Notes: generated by a model from the sequence alone, not told the origin. 64,000 nucleotides of DNA from Raphanus sativus (GCF_000801105.2 NC_079519.1:31595288-31659287); one strand, 5' to 3'; positions 49,039 to 60,400 are shown, counted from the first letter of the stretch. Translations and numbers: made by a program.

Positions 49039-52000
49039 ATGAGTCAGAACCCCGAAGGTTCCACTTCCGGCGACGAACACGACGCGCCGAACCCAACCCC
49101 TGTCACGGCTATCCCGATAGCCCCTGCTTTTGTCGATACCATCATGGAGCGTTTCGCCCGACAAGACGCCGCTCAAAAGGCAGCTACCGAGCAAATCGCC
49201 GCAATCGCCGCGCTGCTCGCTCCTCTCGCCGGCGCTCCAGACGCAGCCACTGATACCATTCGCAGACAACTGTTTGCCAGCGACATAGCTGCTAACCCGA
49301 CGAACCAAGGCGCTCCTCCCAGCACTCTCAACCCAGACGCCGCGCCTTTCACCCCTACGAACCCAGATCTACAGATGGTTCGCGAAGTTGCAGCGCTCAA
49401 ACAGTCGCTCCTGGACATCAACTCCAAGATACACTGCGTCACCACCTCTGCCCCGCAGATAGAGCGCGTTCTGGCGAACACCCTCCGAACACCGTTCTCA
49501 CCCGCGATAACCGGCGTCAGACTACGACACATCGAGAAGCTCCGATTGCCGACGTACGAAGGCTTGACTGACCCAACGACTCACATCACGTCTTTCAACA
49601 TCGCCGTACGCCGCGCGAATTTCTCCGACGAAGAACGTGATGCCGGCTACTGTCAACTTTTCGTTGAAAGCTTGAAAGGGCCAGCTCTTACTTGGTTCAC
49701 CGGCCTCGCCGAGAACTCTATCAAAGACTTTCACGACCTGTCGTCCGCCTTCCTCAAGAACTACATCATGTTCACTCAGGAAGACGCGACAGTATCCGAT
49801 CTATTCAACCTTACCCAAGGAAAAGACCAAAGCTTGCGCAGCTTCATGGAAAAGTTCAAGGCCATAGTTTCGAAGGTCGTCTTGCCGGACAGCGTCGCGG
49901 TCGCTGCGCTTAAGAACACGTTGTATGTCCACTCCGTTTTCCGTGATGACCTCTACAGGAACCCTACAACGTCTCTTTCCGACGCCATAGCCCGTTCTCA
50001 CAACTTTATCCGCATGGAAGAGGATACGAAAGCCCTTATTGGCAAGCTGAACGCATCTAAAGCCGCGGCGTCCGACAAAGCCGTCGTAAAAAACGCGGAT
50101 AGTCGACATGAACCGCGACAGCACTCGTCAGGCGATAAAGCAACTCAAAAGAGGAATTTCGTCTATGCTGTCGACGAAGAGGGCTCCCCAGCGTCAACAA
50201 CTGTCGTGCGAGAGAAAGGCTGGAACGTCTACAACCGCGAAACCGACGGAAAACCGCCGGATTCCTCCGCAGCAGTTAGTTCTCGGCCTCCGGGAGCCGA
50301 GAAATGGTGCGACTACCACAACGCTAAGTCGCATGACACCAGAGAATGTAAAACGCTCTTCGAACAATTTCTCACTTCTGTCGCGAACGGGAAACTCGAA
50401 ATCGAACCTCCGAAACCTAGGGCCCGGGGACCTACGAGCTGGAGCAAGAACAAGGATAGAAAAACTAGCAAGTCGCAAGGTAAAGCTCCTCAGCAAGAGA
50501 GGCGAGCAACACCTGAAGAAGCAACTCCAGCATCACCGGAAAAGGGGAACTCGTCCAGCGACGAGGAATCACCAAGAAACCGGCGCCGCGTCGAGACTGT
50601 TTTCAGAAGGTCCCCCAAGCACACTGGCGATCACGAACCCTCAAGAGCGAGAAGACGTATCAACGTCGTCTTAACGCAACTGGGATCTTCGGTCGACGAG
50701 CCTGAACAAGTTTCTCCTCAAGACCTGCGCACTCAGCTAAGCCGCCCATCATCGAGCGACTTACGGAACGTCCTCAAGCGAAAGGAGAAAGCAGCAGCAG
50801 TCACGGTCGATCACACCCCTGATCTGCGCGAGAGGATCAACTCCTCCAAGACTCGCCGGTTGAACAACCCAAGTCCCATGAAGCCCCGCCCTGTAGACTT
50901 GCGAGAAAAGCTCAATTCTAGGAAACCAGATTTGCGAAGTCAGCTCGATCGTCCTCTGTACTCCGATCTCCGACAAAAGCTCGAAGCTTCGAGAACTCCG
51001 AACTCCAACCAAGACAAAGACAACGTCATCAACGTCATCATGGGTGGATCCCCGCCCTGCGGTGACTCCGTCAGGTCCATCAAAGACTACCGTCGTCAGG
51101 CAACATCCTCGCGTAAATGGCCGACAAAACCCGAGAACGATCATCAAATCACCTTCTCGCCCGACGACGCCCTCGGCATCCACATGCCGCATAACGACCC
51201 TCTCCTCGTCGAACTCGGAATCGGTGATTGCCAAGTCACCAAAATTCTCGTCGACACCGGCAGCTCGGTCGATTTGATCTTCCGAGCCACACTCGACAAG
51301 ATGGGCGTCGACACTGGAAGTATGAAGCCATCGTCCCGCTCCCTCACAGGTTTCAACGGCTCATCCGAAGCCCTGATCGGCACCATTCGCCTTCCAGTGT
51401 ACGTATGTGGCACGACCCGGACCGTTAAGTTCTCGGTCGTCGATTCTAAAGCCCCCTACAACGCGATCCTCGGCACCCCTTGGCTGCATTCAATGCGAGC
51501 AATCCCATCAACTTACCACCAATGCGTGAAGTTTCCGGGAGAAGACGGAAAGATCCGAACACTACGAGGCGATCAGCAGGCTGCTAGAGATCTATTAATC
51601 GCGACTATAAAGTTACAGCGACAGACGTCGCATGTCAACACCGTTGCACACCCTCTGCAGAAGGTGTTTCCCCAGCAAGAAGAGGTGCTAGAGATACCGA
51701 TCGATGATACCGATCCTAGCAAGGTGATCCGCATCGGCGCATCCCTACCGGACGATATGCAGCAGCAACTCGCCGAGTTTCTCCGCCAGAACGTCTCTAC
51801 CTTCGCCTGGACTACTTCCGATATGAAAGGGATCGACCCAGCAATCACCTCCCATGAGCTCAACGTTGATCCGACCTTTAAGCCTATCCGCCAGAAGCGC
51901 CGAAAGCTAGGACCTGAACGATCAAAGGCAGTTAACGACGAGGTGGACCGCTTACTCGCCGCCGACTCCATCATGGAAGTCAAATACCCCGACTGGCTTG

Positions 52001-54939
52001 CTAATCCCGTCGTCGTCAAAAAGAAGAACGGAAAGTGGCGAGTCTGCGTCGATTTTACTGATCTGAACAAGGCTTGTCCAAAAGACAGTTTTCCTCTCCC
52101 ACACATCGACCGTTTGGTCGAGTCGACTGCTGGTAACGCCCTATTGACGTTCATGGACGCATTTTCCGGGTACAACCAGATAATGATGCATCCTGATGAC
52201 CGCGAGAAGACGGCGTTCATAACAGACAGAGGTACATACTGCTACAAGGTAATGCCCTTCGGGCTTAAAAACGCGGGAGCCACCTACCAACGCCTTGTCA
52301 ACCGCATGTTCGCCGACAAACTGGGCTCCACTATGGAAGTCTACATCGACGACATGCTAGTCAAGTCGCTCCGAGCCGAGGATCATCTCTCGCACCTCAA
52401 AGACTGCTTCACAACGCTCAACGAGTACGGTATGAAACTGAACCCGGCTAAATGCACGTTCGGCGTTATGTCCGGCGAGTTTCTCGGATACATCGTCACC
52501 CAGAGAGGAATTGAGGCTAATCCTAAACAGATATCGGCGATCCTCGATCTCCCAAGCCCCAAGAACAGCCGAGAAGTGCAACGTCTCACCGGCCGCATAG
52601 CAGCGCTCAACAGGTTCATCTCGCGATCTACCGACAAGTGCCTTCCTTTCTTCGAACTGTTGCGGGGAAACAAACGATTCATTTGGGACGACAAGTGTGA
52701 GGAAGCCTTTGGCCAGCTGAAGCAATATTTGACTACCCCTCCTGTCCTCTCGAAACCGGAAGCGGGTGACATTCTCACCCTCTATATCGCCGTCACGCCT
52801 ATCGCCGTCAGCAGCGTCCTCATACGCGAAGATCGGGGGGAACAGAAACCGATCTTCTACACGAGCAAGCGCATGACAGAAGCCGAAACCCGCTATCCCA
52901 CACTCGAGAAAATGGCGCTTGCGGTGGTACATTCAGCGAGAAAACTCCGCCCGTATTTTCAGTCTCACACGGTTGAAGTTCTCTCCAATCAACCCCTCCG
53001 AACAGTCATGCAGAACGCCAACCACTCTCGGCGACTAACAAAGTGGGCAATGGAGCTCAGCGAGCACGACATCATATACAAGAACCGGACAGCAGCCAAG
53101 TCCCAGGTCCTCGCTGACTTCCTGATCGAACTCACACCCGAACTCGAGCAGGATCTTGCCGTGTCGTCTCGCAATTGGATCCTGCATGTCGACGGCTCCT
53201 CGACCAATAAAGGGTCTGGCGCCGGCGTTCAGCTCCAATCCCCAACCGGCGAACTGATAAGACAGTCTTTTAGCTTCGGCTTTCCCGCTTCCAACAACGA
53301 GGCTGAGTACGAGTCCCTACTTGCAGGGTTACGCCTCGCCAAAGCCGTCAGAGCCAAACGCCTCAGTGCTTACTGCGACTCCCAGCTCGTCGCCAGTCAG
53401 TACAACGGCGAGTACGATGCTCATAATGCAAGAATGGACGCCTACCTCAAGCTTGTTCAGGACCTCACGAAAGACTTCGAATTTTTCGAACTCACCAAAG
53501 TCCCCAGAGGAGAGAACGTCTGCGCTGATGCTCTGGCAGCCCTTGGGAGCAAGCTCCACGATCAGATCAAGCGGACAATTCCCATTCATCGGATCGAAAA
53601 CCCCAGCATCACGGCACAAGGTGCGAGTACCTCCTCTGTCTCTGCAGTAGCTGTTGCGGCCGAAATGGACATCGATTCCTCATCAGACGAAATCCCCGAC
53701 TGGCGTACCGATCTGATCAACTATTTAGCACACGGCACCCTCCCAGATGATAAGTGGCTAGCGCGAAGACTGAAAGCACGCAGTGCCCATTACGTCGTCA
53801 TCGACGGCGAACTACACCGTTGGAACGCCAACAAGGTCCTCCTGAAATGCATATCAGGCGATGAAACGCGGCTAGTCATGGCTGAAAATCACGAAGGCGC
53901 GGCAGGCAATCACTCTGGAGGACGAGCCCTAGCACTTAAAGTCCGAAGTCAAGGCTTCTACTGGCCTACTCTAAACACAGACTGCGAATCCTACGCCAAA
54001 CGCTGTGATAAATGCCAAAGACACGCACCCACGATCCACTGCCCCACCGAGCAATTGCGCACTCTTACGGCACCATATCCGTTTATGCGTTGGGCAATGG
54101 ACATCATCGGACCCATGCCGAATTCACGAGGAAAGCGTTTCGTCCTTGTCCTGACTGATTACTTCACCAAATGGATCGAAGCGGAAGCCTTCGCTAACAT
54201 CACCGACAAGGAAGTTCAGAAGTTTGTCTGGCGCAATATCCTTTGTCGTCACGGTCTTCCTTACGAGATTGTGACAGACAACGGGTCACAGTTCATCTCG
54301 CATCAGTTTCGTGATTTCTGCGACAAATGGAGAATCCGTTTGAACACCGCAACGCCGCGGTACCCGCAGAGTAACGGCCAGGCAGAGTCGTCCAACCGTA
54401 CGATCATCGACGGCTTAAAAAAACGTCTAGACTTGAAAAAAGGCTGCTGGGCCGACGAGCTAGACGGTGTCCTTTGGTCTCACCGCACCACGCCTCGTTC
54501 CGCGACTAAGTGCACCCCATTCTCCATGGCCTACGGCGTTGAAGCGATGGCTCCCGCCGAAGTTAATGTAACCAGCCTCCGAAGATCACGAATGCCTCAG
54601 CACGCTGAGCTCAATCAAAGTATGCTCCTCGACGCACTTGACGCGATCGAAGAACACCGCGATCAAGCCCTACTCCGAATCCAGAATTACCAACATCAGA
54701 TTGAGCGCTACTATAACAAAAAGGTCAAGTCGCGCCCTCTTGAACAAGGTGATCTCGTCCTTCGAAAAGTCTTTGAGAATACTAAGGAGTGGAAGGCCGG
54801 CAAGCTTGGAACTAATTGGGAGGGGCCATACAGAATCACACAAGTAATCAAACCTGGGGTTTACCGTCTCGAGACATCAACCGGTGAAGCTGTCCCTCGC
54901 GCATGGAATTCCATGCATCTTAAGCGTTATTCCGCCTAG
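49039..54939 (+). CDS. gag-pol: Gag-pol polyprotein of Tat-type Gypsy element
   Basis: A single uninterrupted frame of 1966 aa. Gag occupies about residues 1-560, with the retrotransposon gag core (KGPALTWFTGLAENSIKDF) and a variant zinc motif CDYHNAKSHDTREC (C-x2-H-x4-H-x4-C). A charged linker repeats DLRxxL/DLRSQL-type words. The aspartic protease is at LVDTGSSVD (Asp739). Reverse transcriptase spans about 990-1165, with KKKNGKWRVCVDFTDLNKA and catalytic YIDD at 1102-1105. An RNase H (about 1240-1340, DILTLYIAVTPIAV type) is followed by a second, archaeal-like RNase H starting HVDGSS (Asp1385). The integrase has an HHCC zinc finger (CDKCQRH) and Asp1688, Asp1747, Glu1783, a DD35E triad. It ends in a short GPYRI tail with no chromodomain. 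The product directs reverse transcription and integration. No frameshift or stop was seen, so the copy looks autonomous. Confidence 0.96.
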   Translation: MSQNPEGSTSGDEHDAPNPTPVTAIPIAPAFVDTIMERFARQDAAQKAATEQIAAIAALLAPLAGAPDAATDTIRRQLFASDIAANPTNQGAPPSTLNPDAAPFTPTNPDLQMVREVAALKQSLLDINSKIHCVTTSAPQIERVLANTLRTPFSPAITGVRLRHIEKLRLPTYEGLTDPTTHITSFNIAVRRANFSDEERDAGYCQLFVESLKGPALTWFTGLAENSIKDFHDLSSAFLKNYIMFTQEDATVSDLFNLTQGKDQSLRSFMEKFKAIVSKVVLPDSVAVAALKNTLYVHSVFRDDLYRNPTTSLSDAIARSHNFIRMEEDTKALIGKLNASKAAASDKAVVKNADSRHEPRQHSSGDKATQKRNFVYAVDEEGSPASTTVVREKGWNVYNRETDGKPPDSSAAVSSRPPGAEKWCDYHNAKSHDTRECKTLFEQFLTSVANGKLEIEPPKPRARGPTSWSKNKDRKTSKSQGKAPQQERRATPEEATPASPEKGNSSSDEESPRNRRRVETVFRRSPKHTGDHEPSRARRRINVVLTQLGSSVDEPEQVSPQDLRTQLSRPSSSDLRNVLKRKEKAAAVTVDHTPDLRERINSSKTRRLNNPSPMKPRPVDLREKLNSRKPDLRSQLDRPLYSDLRQKLEASRTPNSNQDKDNVINVIMGGSPPCGDSVRSIKDYRRQATSSRKWPTKPENDHQITFSPDDALGIHMPHNDPLLVELGIGDCQVTKILVDTGSSVDLIFRATLDKMGVDTGSMKPSSRSLTGFNGSSEALIGTIRLPVYVCGTTRTVKFSVVDSKAPYNAILGTPWLHSMRAIPSTYHQCVKFPGEDGKIRTLRGDQQAARDLLIATIKLQRQTSHVNTVAHPLQKVFPQQEEVLEIPIDDTDPSKVIRIGASLPDDMQQQLAEFLRQNVSTFAWTTSDMKGIDPAITSHELNVDPTFKPIRQKRRKLGPERSKAVNDEVDRLLAADSIMEVKYPDWLANPVVVKKKNGKWRVCVDFTDLNKACPKDSFPLPHIDRLVESTAGNALLTFMDAFSGYNQIMMHPDDREKTAFITDRGTYCYKVMPFGLKNAGATYQRLVNRMFADKLGSTMEVYIDDMLVKSLRAEDHLSHLKDCFTTLNEYGMKLNPAKCTFGVMSGEFLGYIVTQRGIEANPKQISAILDLPSPKNSREVQRLTGRIAALNRFISRSTDKCLPFFELLRGNKRFIWDDKCEEAFGQLKQYLTTPPVLSKPEAGDILTLYIAVTPIAVSSVLIREDRGEQKPIFYTSKRMTEAETRYPTLEKMALAVVHSARKLRPYFQSHTVEVLSNQPLRTVMQNANHSRRLTKWAMELSEHDIIYKNRTAAKSQVLADFLIELTPELEQDLAVSSRNWILHVDGSSTNKGSGAGVQLQSPTGELIRQSFSFGFPASNNEAEYESLLAGLRLAKAVRAKRLSAYCDSQLVASQYNGEYDAHNARMDAYLKLVQDLTKDFEFFELTKVPRGENVCADALAALGSKLHDQIKRTIPIHRIENPSITAQGASTSSVSAVAVAAEMDIDSSSDEIPDWRTDLINYLAHGTLPDDKWLARRLKARSAHYVVIDGELHRWNANKVLLKCISGDETRLVMAENHEGAAGNHSGGRALALKVRSQGFYWPTLNTDCESYAKRCDKCQRHAPTIHCPTEQLRTLTAPYPFMRWAMDIIGPMPNSRGKRFVLVLTDYFTKWIEAEAFANITDKEVQKFVWRNILCRHGLPYEIVTDNGSQFISHQFRDFCDKWRIRLNTATPRYPQSNGQAESSNRTIIDGLKKRLDLKKGCWADELDGVLWSHRTTPRSATKCTPFSMAYGVEAMAPAEVNVTSLRRSRMPQHAELNQSMLLDALDAIEEHRDQALLRIQNYQHQIERYYNKKVKSRPLEQGDLVLRKVFENTKEWKAGKLGTNWEGPYRITQVIKPGVYRLETSTGEAVPRAWNSMHLKRYSA

Positions 54940-55023
54940 CTCCGTTGCGATCCAGCAGGCGACGAACACGCTTCGTTTACCAAACAATCGTGCAAGTGCG
55001 CTTCACGAGCCACTCCTGCCCTA

Positions 55024-55059
<36 letters not shown>

Positions 55060-56221
55060 AGCCGAGTAAGTGCACCCTCCGCGTCACTCTTACTCGACTC
55101 CAACGAACTACGAATGGCTTGATTCTCTTTGGAGATACGTAGGCAGCCTTAACCGGTGCAGCTATAACCAATACACATCGAGTAAGTGCACCCTCTGCGT
55201 CACTCTTACTCGACCCCAAACGAACTACGGATGGCTTGATCCTTTTTACAGGTACGTAGGCAGCCTTAACCGGTGCAGCTATAACAAAACCAAAAAAAAA
55301 AAAAATAAATAATAAATATACTTGTGTCTCACGACGCGGAAAAAGGGTCCGCAGATGCGCGCCTCGATGCCACTCACCGCGACTCGAAACAAAAAGCCCG
55401 GTGGCGCTAGAAGGAGGGGAGAAATGTCGCGATCTGGTAAACTAAGCCGGCGACTAAAATTGATTTTGGAGCAGCTAAAAGCCAGCGACCAGAACCACCT
55501 TCTGGTACATGGGTGACTTAGCCGCTGAATGTTCTTCAACGAGCGACAAAGAGATTCGCCCTACTGCCACTTCCCGCGAACCTGCAATCACAAAATACGC
55601 GGGTCACAATAGCCAACAACAACACGCCGCGAGTAACCCGTTCATTCCAGAAGTTCTGAAGACCACTGAGGCAAAATAGGCTATAATGCGAGATTTGATG
55701 AAGACGCTAAGTCAGAAACGGGAGAGCGACAAGAAGTTGAGACAACGCCAGCGTGGGGGGGAGAACATCGCGACTCGGCAAGCAAAACCAGCGAGCCGAA
55801 CCAACGATTAGAGTCGTCCAAGCAAAGCCAACGATCAGAGTTGTCCGCAAACATGTCGCGACCCCACGAGCCGAACCAACGAGCAAACCTGCTTTTGGGA
55901 GCCGTGAAGTCGGCGACTTGGCGAGCAAAATCAGCAGATAAAATAGCAAAGCAAAAGAGCCCAAGGCACCAATAAAAAAAAAGAGAATATTGTTATCCGG
56001 TTCAGTCCGAGTTCGATAAAAAGAAAAGGCATTCATAACTGGATATCCGTTAAAGTGACAAGCAAAGAACTGGAACAACACAACAACAAAGGCCCTGCAA
56101 GACTTCAAAAAGGAAAAGAGTCCCAAGGCAGATAAAAAAACTACTAAGTATTAATTCTACAACAACATGGCGATCTAGTTCGCCGGATCCTCCCGATCCT
56201 CGACAGCTGAAGGCAGTGTCG
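54940..56221. other. Non-coding region of Tat element between pol and antisense gene
   Basis: Contains a 29-bp A run (55028-55056), two 116-bp tandem repeats (55063-55290), A-rich tracts, and GC-rich sequence. Short frames occur but none resembles a protein. The same region is repeated at 62767-64000 in the second element copy. Confidence 0.6.
55063..55290. repeat. Two 116-bp tandem repeats with internal inverted word
   Basis: Units start at 55063 and 55179 with cgagtaagtgcaccct and end ggtgcagctataac. Each begins with an inverted pair (cgagtaagtg ... cactcttactcg) that can form a short hairpin. Identity between the units is about 90%. Both also occur in the partial second element, at 62905 and 63021. 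Confidence 0.88.
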
Positions 56222-59200
56222 TCACCACCGGCTTCCCGGAAGACCCGTGTTTCCTCCATCCTTCCCGCTATCTTCGGCCTCGTCATCGATCTTCTTCTCA
56301 ACCGGCTCCTGATCCACAACCTTGGAGCCCTCATTCAGTTTCTTCGCCATGGTGTCAAAGGAGTCATCGGGCGACTGCATCCTCGACAAATTTCCCGGAT
56401 CGAGAAAGTTGTCGTTTGTTCCGTACTTGTCGACTCCCGCGAGGATCTCTTCATTCACGAATGGAGAAGGTAAGACAAGTGGGGAGAGTCTAAGGTCCTC
56501 CTCGGGGATATCTCCAACCATGAGCTTATCTTTCTCCACCTCGTACAACTCCTCTTGCGTCTTGAACATACCGAGTAGCTCCTCAGCAACATCATAGCCT
56601 TCCTCTATCGCTAGCTCAAGGCATTTTCGTGTTCCAGACGCCTGCCCAAACAGGTTATGTGCCATTTCGAAATTATCGCGACGAACGGAGTAATCCCGAA
56701 TGTTATCGAAGCGACGATTAGCCTTCACAGTCATCGCCGTCTCGACCCTAGCTCTTTCGAGAGTTACCTCATACACTCGAGAATCCCTAAGCCTCTTCCT
56801 TTCCGAGATAAGCTTATTAACTACAGCATCCCGCTCTTTCACCAGACCTTCCTTCTCTATCTCCAACGAAGCCTTCTCGCGAGTAAGAATTTTGACAGCA
56901 GATCGGGAATTCAGCAACTTCGTCTTCAAATCGTCGAATTTCACACGAAGGACCCGTTTATCCTCAGCGGCTTTGGCTGCCGCGACCTCATGCATCCTGC
57001 GGACGCGAGCAACCTCTGCTTCCGCAACGCGAGCCGAATTTTCGGCGACACCCAACTGCGCCTGAGTTCGCCTCAGCTCAGTCTCATACCTCTCCACCAT
57101 GCGGTTCATAATCCCATCGCTCTGTAATGTGGAAACAAGAGGAAAAACAACTTAAGTAACGAAGGAAACCGAAGTAACAAACCGAAATAGACTTTGATAA
57201 AAGAGTTACCAGTTTTCTAGCATGAGCAGCCTCTATGTACTCATCTTTGAAAAGGAGATTTTCCACCGGTGGAAGAGCAACAGGGCCTCCCCTCACTTGC
57301 CGAGTCAATTCAGCGCATTTTACCGGGTTGGAGATCAAGAGAGTGTTCTCGTTGTATGAGAAGCTCACTAAATCGGGAAAGTTCATCTGGAGTCCCTTGG
57401 TAGTAGCGGAGTCTCCAACAGCGCCTTCGCTCAGAGCAGGAGCACTTCGCGAAACGACGGCTTTCTTTCCAGGAACCTTCTTTTGCTTTAAGATAGAAGA
57501 GTCAGATGCGGGGGTAAACCCCTGATTCTCTCTCTCGTCGCGAACAAAGTTGTCTGCAGGGTCGTCGGGAGTAACTTCTTCAACTGGAAGATCCTCTCCG
57601 CGAGAGGAGCTCTGTTCAACCTCAGTCCGCTGCTTCTTCAGTTTCTTTGGTCGCTCTTCCAAGGGGTCCTTCGCAGAAGATTCAACAAGATCTTCGCGAC
57701 TTGCGTTCGAGTCTTCGGTCTCCTTTTTGGAAGAAGCTTCGCGGGATCTCTTCTTCCCCTTCTTTTTCTTTGACTTCTGCTGCATTGCATCTTCGGGCGC
57801 CTCGAGAGGCTCATCTTCAGGGAGAGTGGATTCCTGCTGATCCTTAAGGGGACTACTTTTCCCCTCTTCTTTCGTTTCGGTCCCAGTAACTGCGGAGTTA
57901 TCTTCGTTTCCGCCCGGAATCACGACCGGAGGAGGATCACCGCGCACCGCTCCCGCCGATTCACTCTCAGCTGCGGAAACAGATTTCTTCTTACTGAGCG
58001 ATTTTAACTGCCCCTTCAGGATAGCGCTTAAGTCAGGAGTCTGCCTCATCTTTTTCGCCTTATTGACTAGCTTTTGCTGCTTCCTCGTAAACAACGACAA
58101 ACGCTTTTTCCCGGGAATAATCACGCAAGGCAACCTGGACCGCCAAACCTCTGTAACCATAAGAGTAATAATAAGGCAAATCATCAGGACAGGAAAGTTG
58201 TGATTAATCAATGAGGAAGGAGGAAGACCGAGTACCTCTCGCTACGCGATCCTGACAGCGACGTATCCAATCGGCACTAAGATCAGGCCACCGACGATGA
58301 CTAAGCGTTGCAATGGCTTGAGCGTGTTCAAAGAAGTTCTCCGGATATGCGATCGTATTCGGATGGCGAACTGCAAAAAACATAAAAGAAAGTCAACGGG
58401 TTAATACTTCAGAAATCAAGAAACTCGAGGATAACTACGATCTACCGATTTCACGATCCCAAAGGACCGGGAAGTCATCTCTCGGCGGCTCATCAAACGC
58501 GTGCTCGTCCGACTTAATGTAGAAGTAGTATCGTTGCCAGTCTTTCGTCTTGTTCGGGTAACCGGTAAGAACGTTGTAAGATGGTCGCATCTTTATCGAA
58601 TGCAAACCGTGAGGCATCGGTCTCAGGAAGGTCAGCTCCTCGAAAGTCCTCACGCTCATCGGGATGTCCGCCGCAGTAGCCATAACCATTAAGGCGACAG
58701 CAATCCTAAACGATCCGTTCAAGAACTGGGTAATCGCCACGCCCCGACGACGAACGTATTCCGTGATCAAGCGAGGAATAGGAAACCACAGTTTCGTATC
58801 CACGCCGAAATAAGACTCGTAGACGCATTGGAACCCTACAGGTGGCGACCAAGGCCTTTGCCTAACAGACGGAACAAGATAGGTAACTCCGACAGCACCG
58901 CAACTCTTCAATAGATGTTTCACGCTGCTATGAGTAGAGTAACTCGGAAACACGTTTCTCCAGCGATAACCCTCGATCCCAGGATCGCGTAAAGTGTCTC
59001 GAGGAATACCCGGGAGCACTTCGAAACGGTCGCCAGAATGATAGCGCGTAGGCCTGTATTCCGGAGGCTCCACACTCTCTCTTCTGAGTCGCTTCATCGG
59101 AACCCTATAAGATCGTGCCTGCGCTTCAAGCTCCTCGTTCCCATCGCCTTCGCGAGAAGAACCCGCGTCTTTCTCAGCTTCATCTCCCCTCTGCGAATCA

Positions 59201-59319
59201 ACAACCGGCGGATCCCTTTCCGAAGCCGCGTTCGTCGGCGCCCTAACCTCAACCGGAGCAGCAGAACCCGCAACCGCCTTTCCCTTTTCTTCTCGTGACA
59301 ATCGCCTCCCCGATGGCAT
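56222..59319 (-). CDS. Antisense gene of Tat element: transposase_28/DUF1204-like protein (~949 aa)
   Basis: Four exons read against the element: 59319-58446, 58370-58236, 58150-57210 and 57121-56222. All junctions are GT-AG and keep one frame over 2850 bp. Exon 1 starts MPSGRRLSREEKGKAVAGSA, has a charged N-terminal region, and then a globular domain (SSVKHLLKSCGAVGVTYLVP, FQCVYESYFGVDTKLWFPIP, RPSYNVLTGYPNKTKDWQRY). I associate this domain with Pfam 'putative gypsy type transposon' (Transposase_28). Exon 2 continues with HPNTIAYPENFFEHAQAIAT and ARRWPDLSADWIRR-like sequence. Exon 3 is highly charged, with Lys/Glu runs (KKKGKKRSREASSKKETE), resembling a disordered nuclear-targeted linker. 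Exon 4 is a long coiled coil (about residues 660-830) with an acidic tail (DUF1204-like). A TATA box lies about 135 bp upstream. Function is unknown; comparable antisense ORFs are known from Tat elements. The name transposase is only a Pfam label. Confidence 0.82.
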
Positions 59320-59450
59320 AGCGATTCGCAGACGACAAGCCTTACCAACAGGACTTAGAGAGAGAAACAATCGAAAATCTAGAGAGAAGGGAGAGCAAAG
59401 AAGGATACCTGAGACTGCAGAGAAGAATGACGAAAGTGAAGCAAAGCCAC

Positions 59451-59460
59451 CTATTTATAG
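59451..59460 (-). promoter_or_regulatory. TATA box of antisense gene
   Basis: The minus strand reads CTATAAATAG about 135 bp upstream of the ATG at 59319, in an otherwise GC-balanced segment. This is a near-consensus plant TATA box in the correct orientation and supports independent antisense transcription. Confidence 0.7.
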
Positions 59461-59689
59461 CAAAGGAAGGAGCACGGTTCCCAAAGTGCCATCATTAGGT
59501 CTAACAAGGCCTAAATGGGCTTTAATTAGGCCCGCAATCCCCCTTTTCTCGACTCGCAAAGGTTTGATTAACAAATCGAACCGGAGATTAAGAACCGATC
59601 AGACCGGAATTAGGACAAGGATTGGGGAACTGGTCAAACCGGAACCAAACCGGTATAAACCAGCCGTTTCGACAAAGGAAGAGAGAGAA

Positions 59690-60400
59690 AGCGGCGAGTA
59701 AATTCGCGTCTAAAGCAGACAGAAGCCTCCAAGCACCACGCGGGTTAACGCGTATCATCAGCGAGTAAAACCGCGCTTCGAAACAGCAGGGAGACAACGC
59801 GACTGAAGGAGGAAAAGGAAGCGAGTAAAATTTGATTCGGAATCACAGAGGCATAACACGATGTGTGGAACCAAGCTCGCGAGTCGCGCCAGATAACATA
59901 GCCTGCTACCGATTCACTACGGCTTTGCCTTTGCGCAAGCTCCGAATCCGGCTGCTGAAGTGTCTCGCTGCTCTTCGCGACCAAACAGACATACCTGCGA
60001 GTAAAATCATCTCTGAAGGTCTCTCATAAACCCCGCGACAGATGGATCTTTCGTCTACTTACTTATGATCGCTAGCGTTGGATAAACGCGAGTGCTGTCC
60101 CTCACGGCAAAACGACGTACCAGCGAGTAAACTCGCACTCGGGGACCCGCAGGAGCATCACGACGAATCAAACCAAAACCGCGACCAACCAAGCAAGCCA
60201 GCGAGTAAATTTACTTTTCGGGGCCTTGCTAGGACGCCGCGACAAACCAAGCCCGCAACACGCGATTAAATTCACTTTCGGAGGCCTTACTGGGACGCCG
60301 CGACAAACCAAGCCCCAAAACACGCGAGTAAAACCGCCTTTTGAAGGCCTCGTGGGGGACATCGCGACAAAACCCCCGAGTAAGTCTGCCTATAGTCAGC
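59690..60400. repeat. Degenerate ~60-bp tandem array (gcgagtaaa words)
   Basis: The word gcgagtaaa or a variant recurs at about 59694, 59760, 59820, 59998, 60123, 60199, 60262 (gcgattaaa), 60324 and 60374, mostly 60-65 bp apart. It is interspersed with cgcgacaaaccaagc-type words. The last three units (60199-60374) are the most alike. It lies upstream of the antisense gene's promoter and downstream of gag-pol. Confidence 0.75.

Noticed and set aside
51573..53619. Long minus-strand frames inside Tat pol
   Set aside because: GC-rich codon usage of pol leaves the antisense frame open by chance. They have no known domain, unlike the antisense gene at 56222-59319.
55322..55516. 64-residue plus-strand frame after the tandem repeats
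   Set aside because: Retained in both element copies, but the copies are near-identical anyway. No domain, and it could not be told from chance.
59690..60400. Periodic array considered as CRISPR-like
   Set aside because: Units are degenerate, with no conserved spacer/repeat boundary, in a plant retrotransposon. It is an ordinary decayed tandem array.
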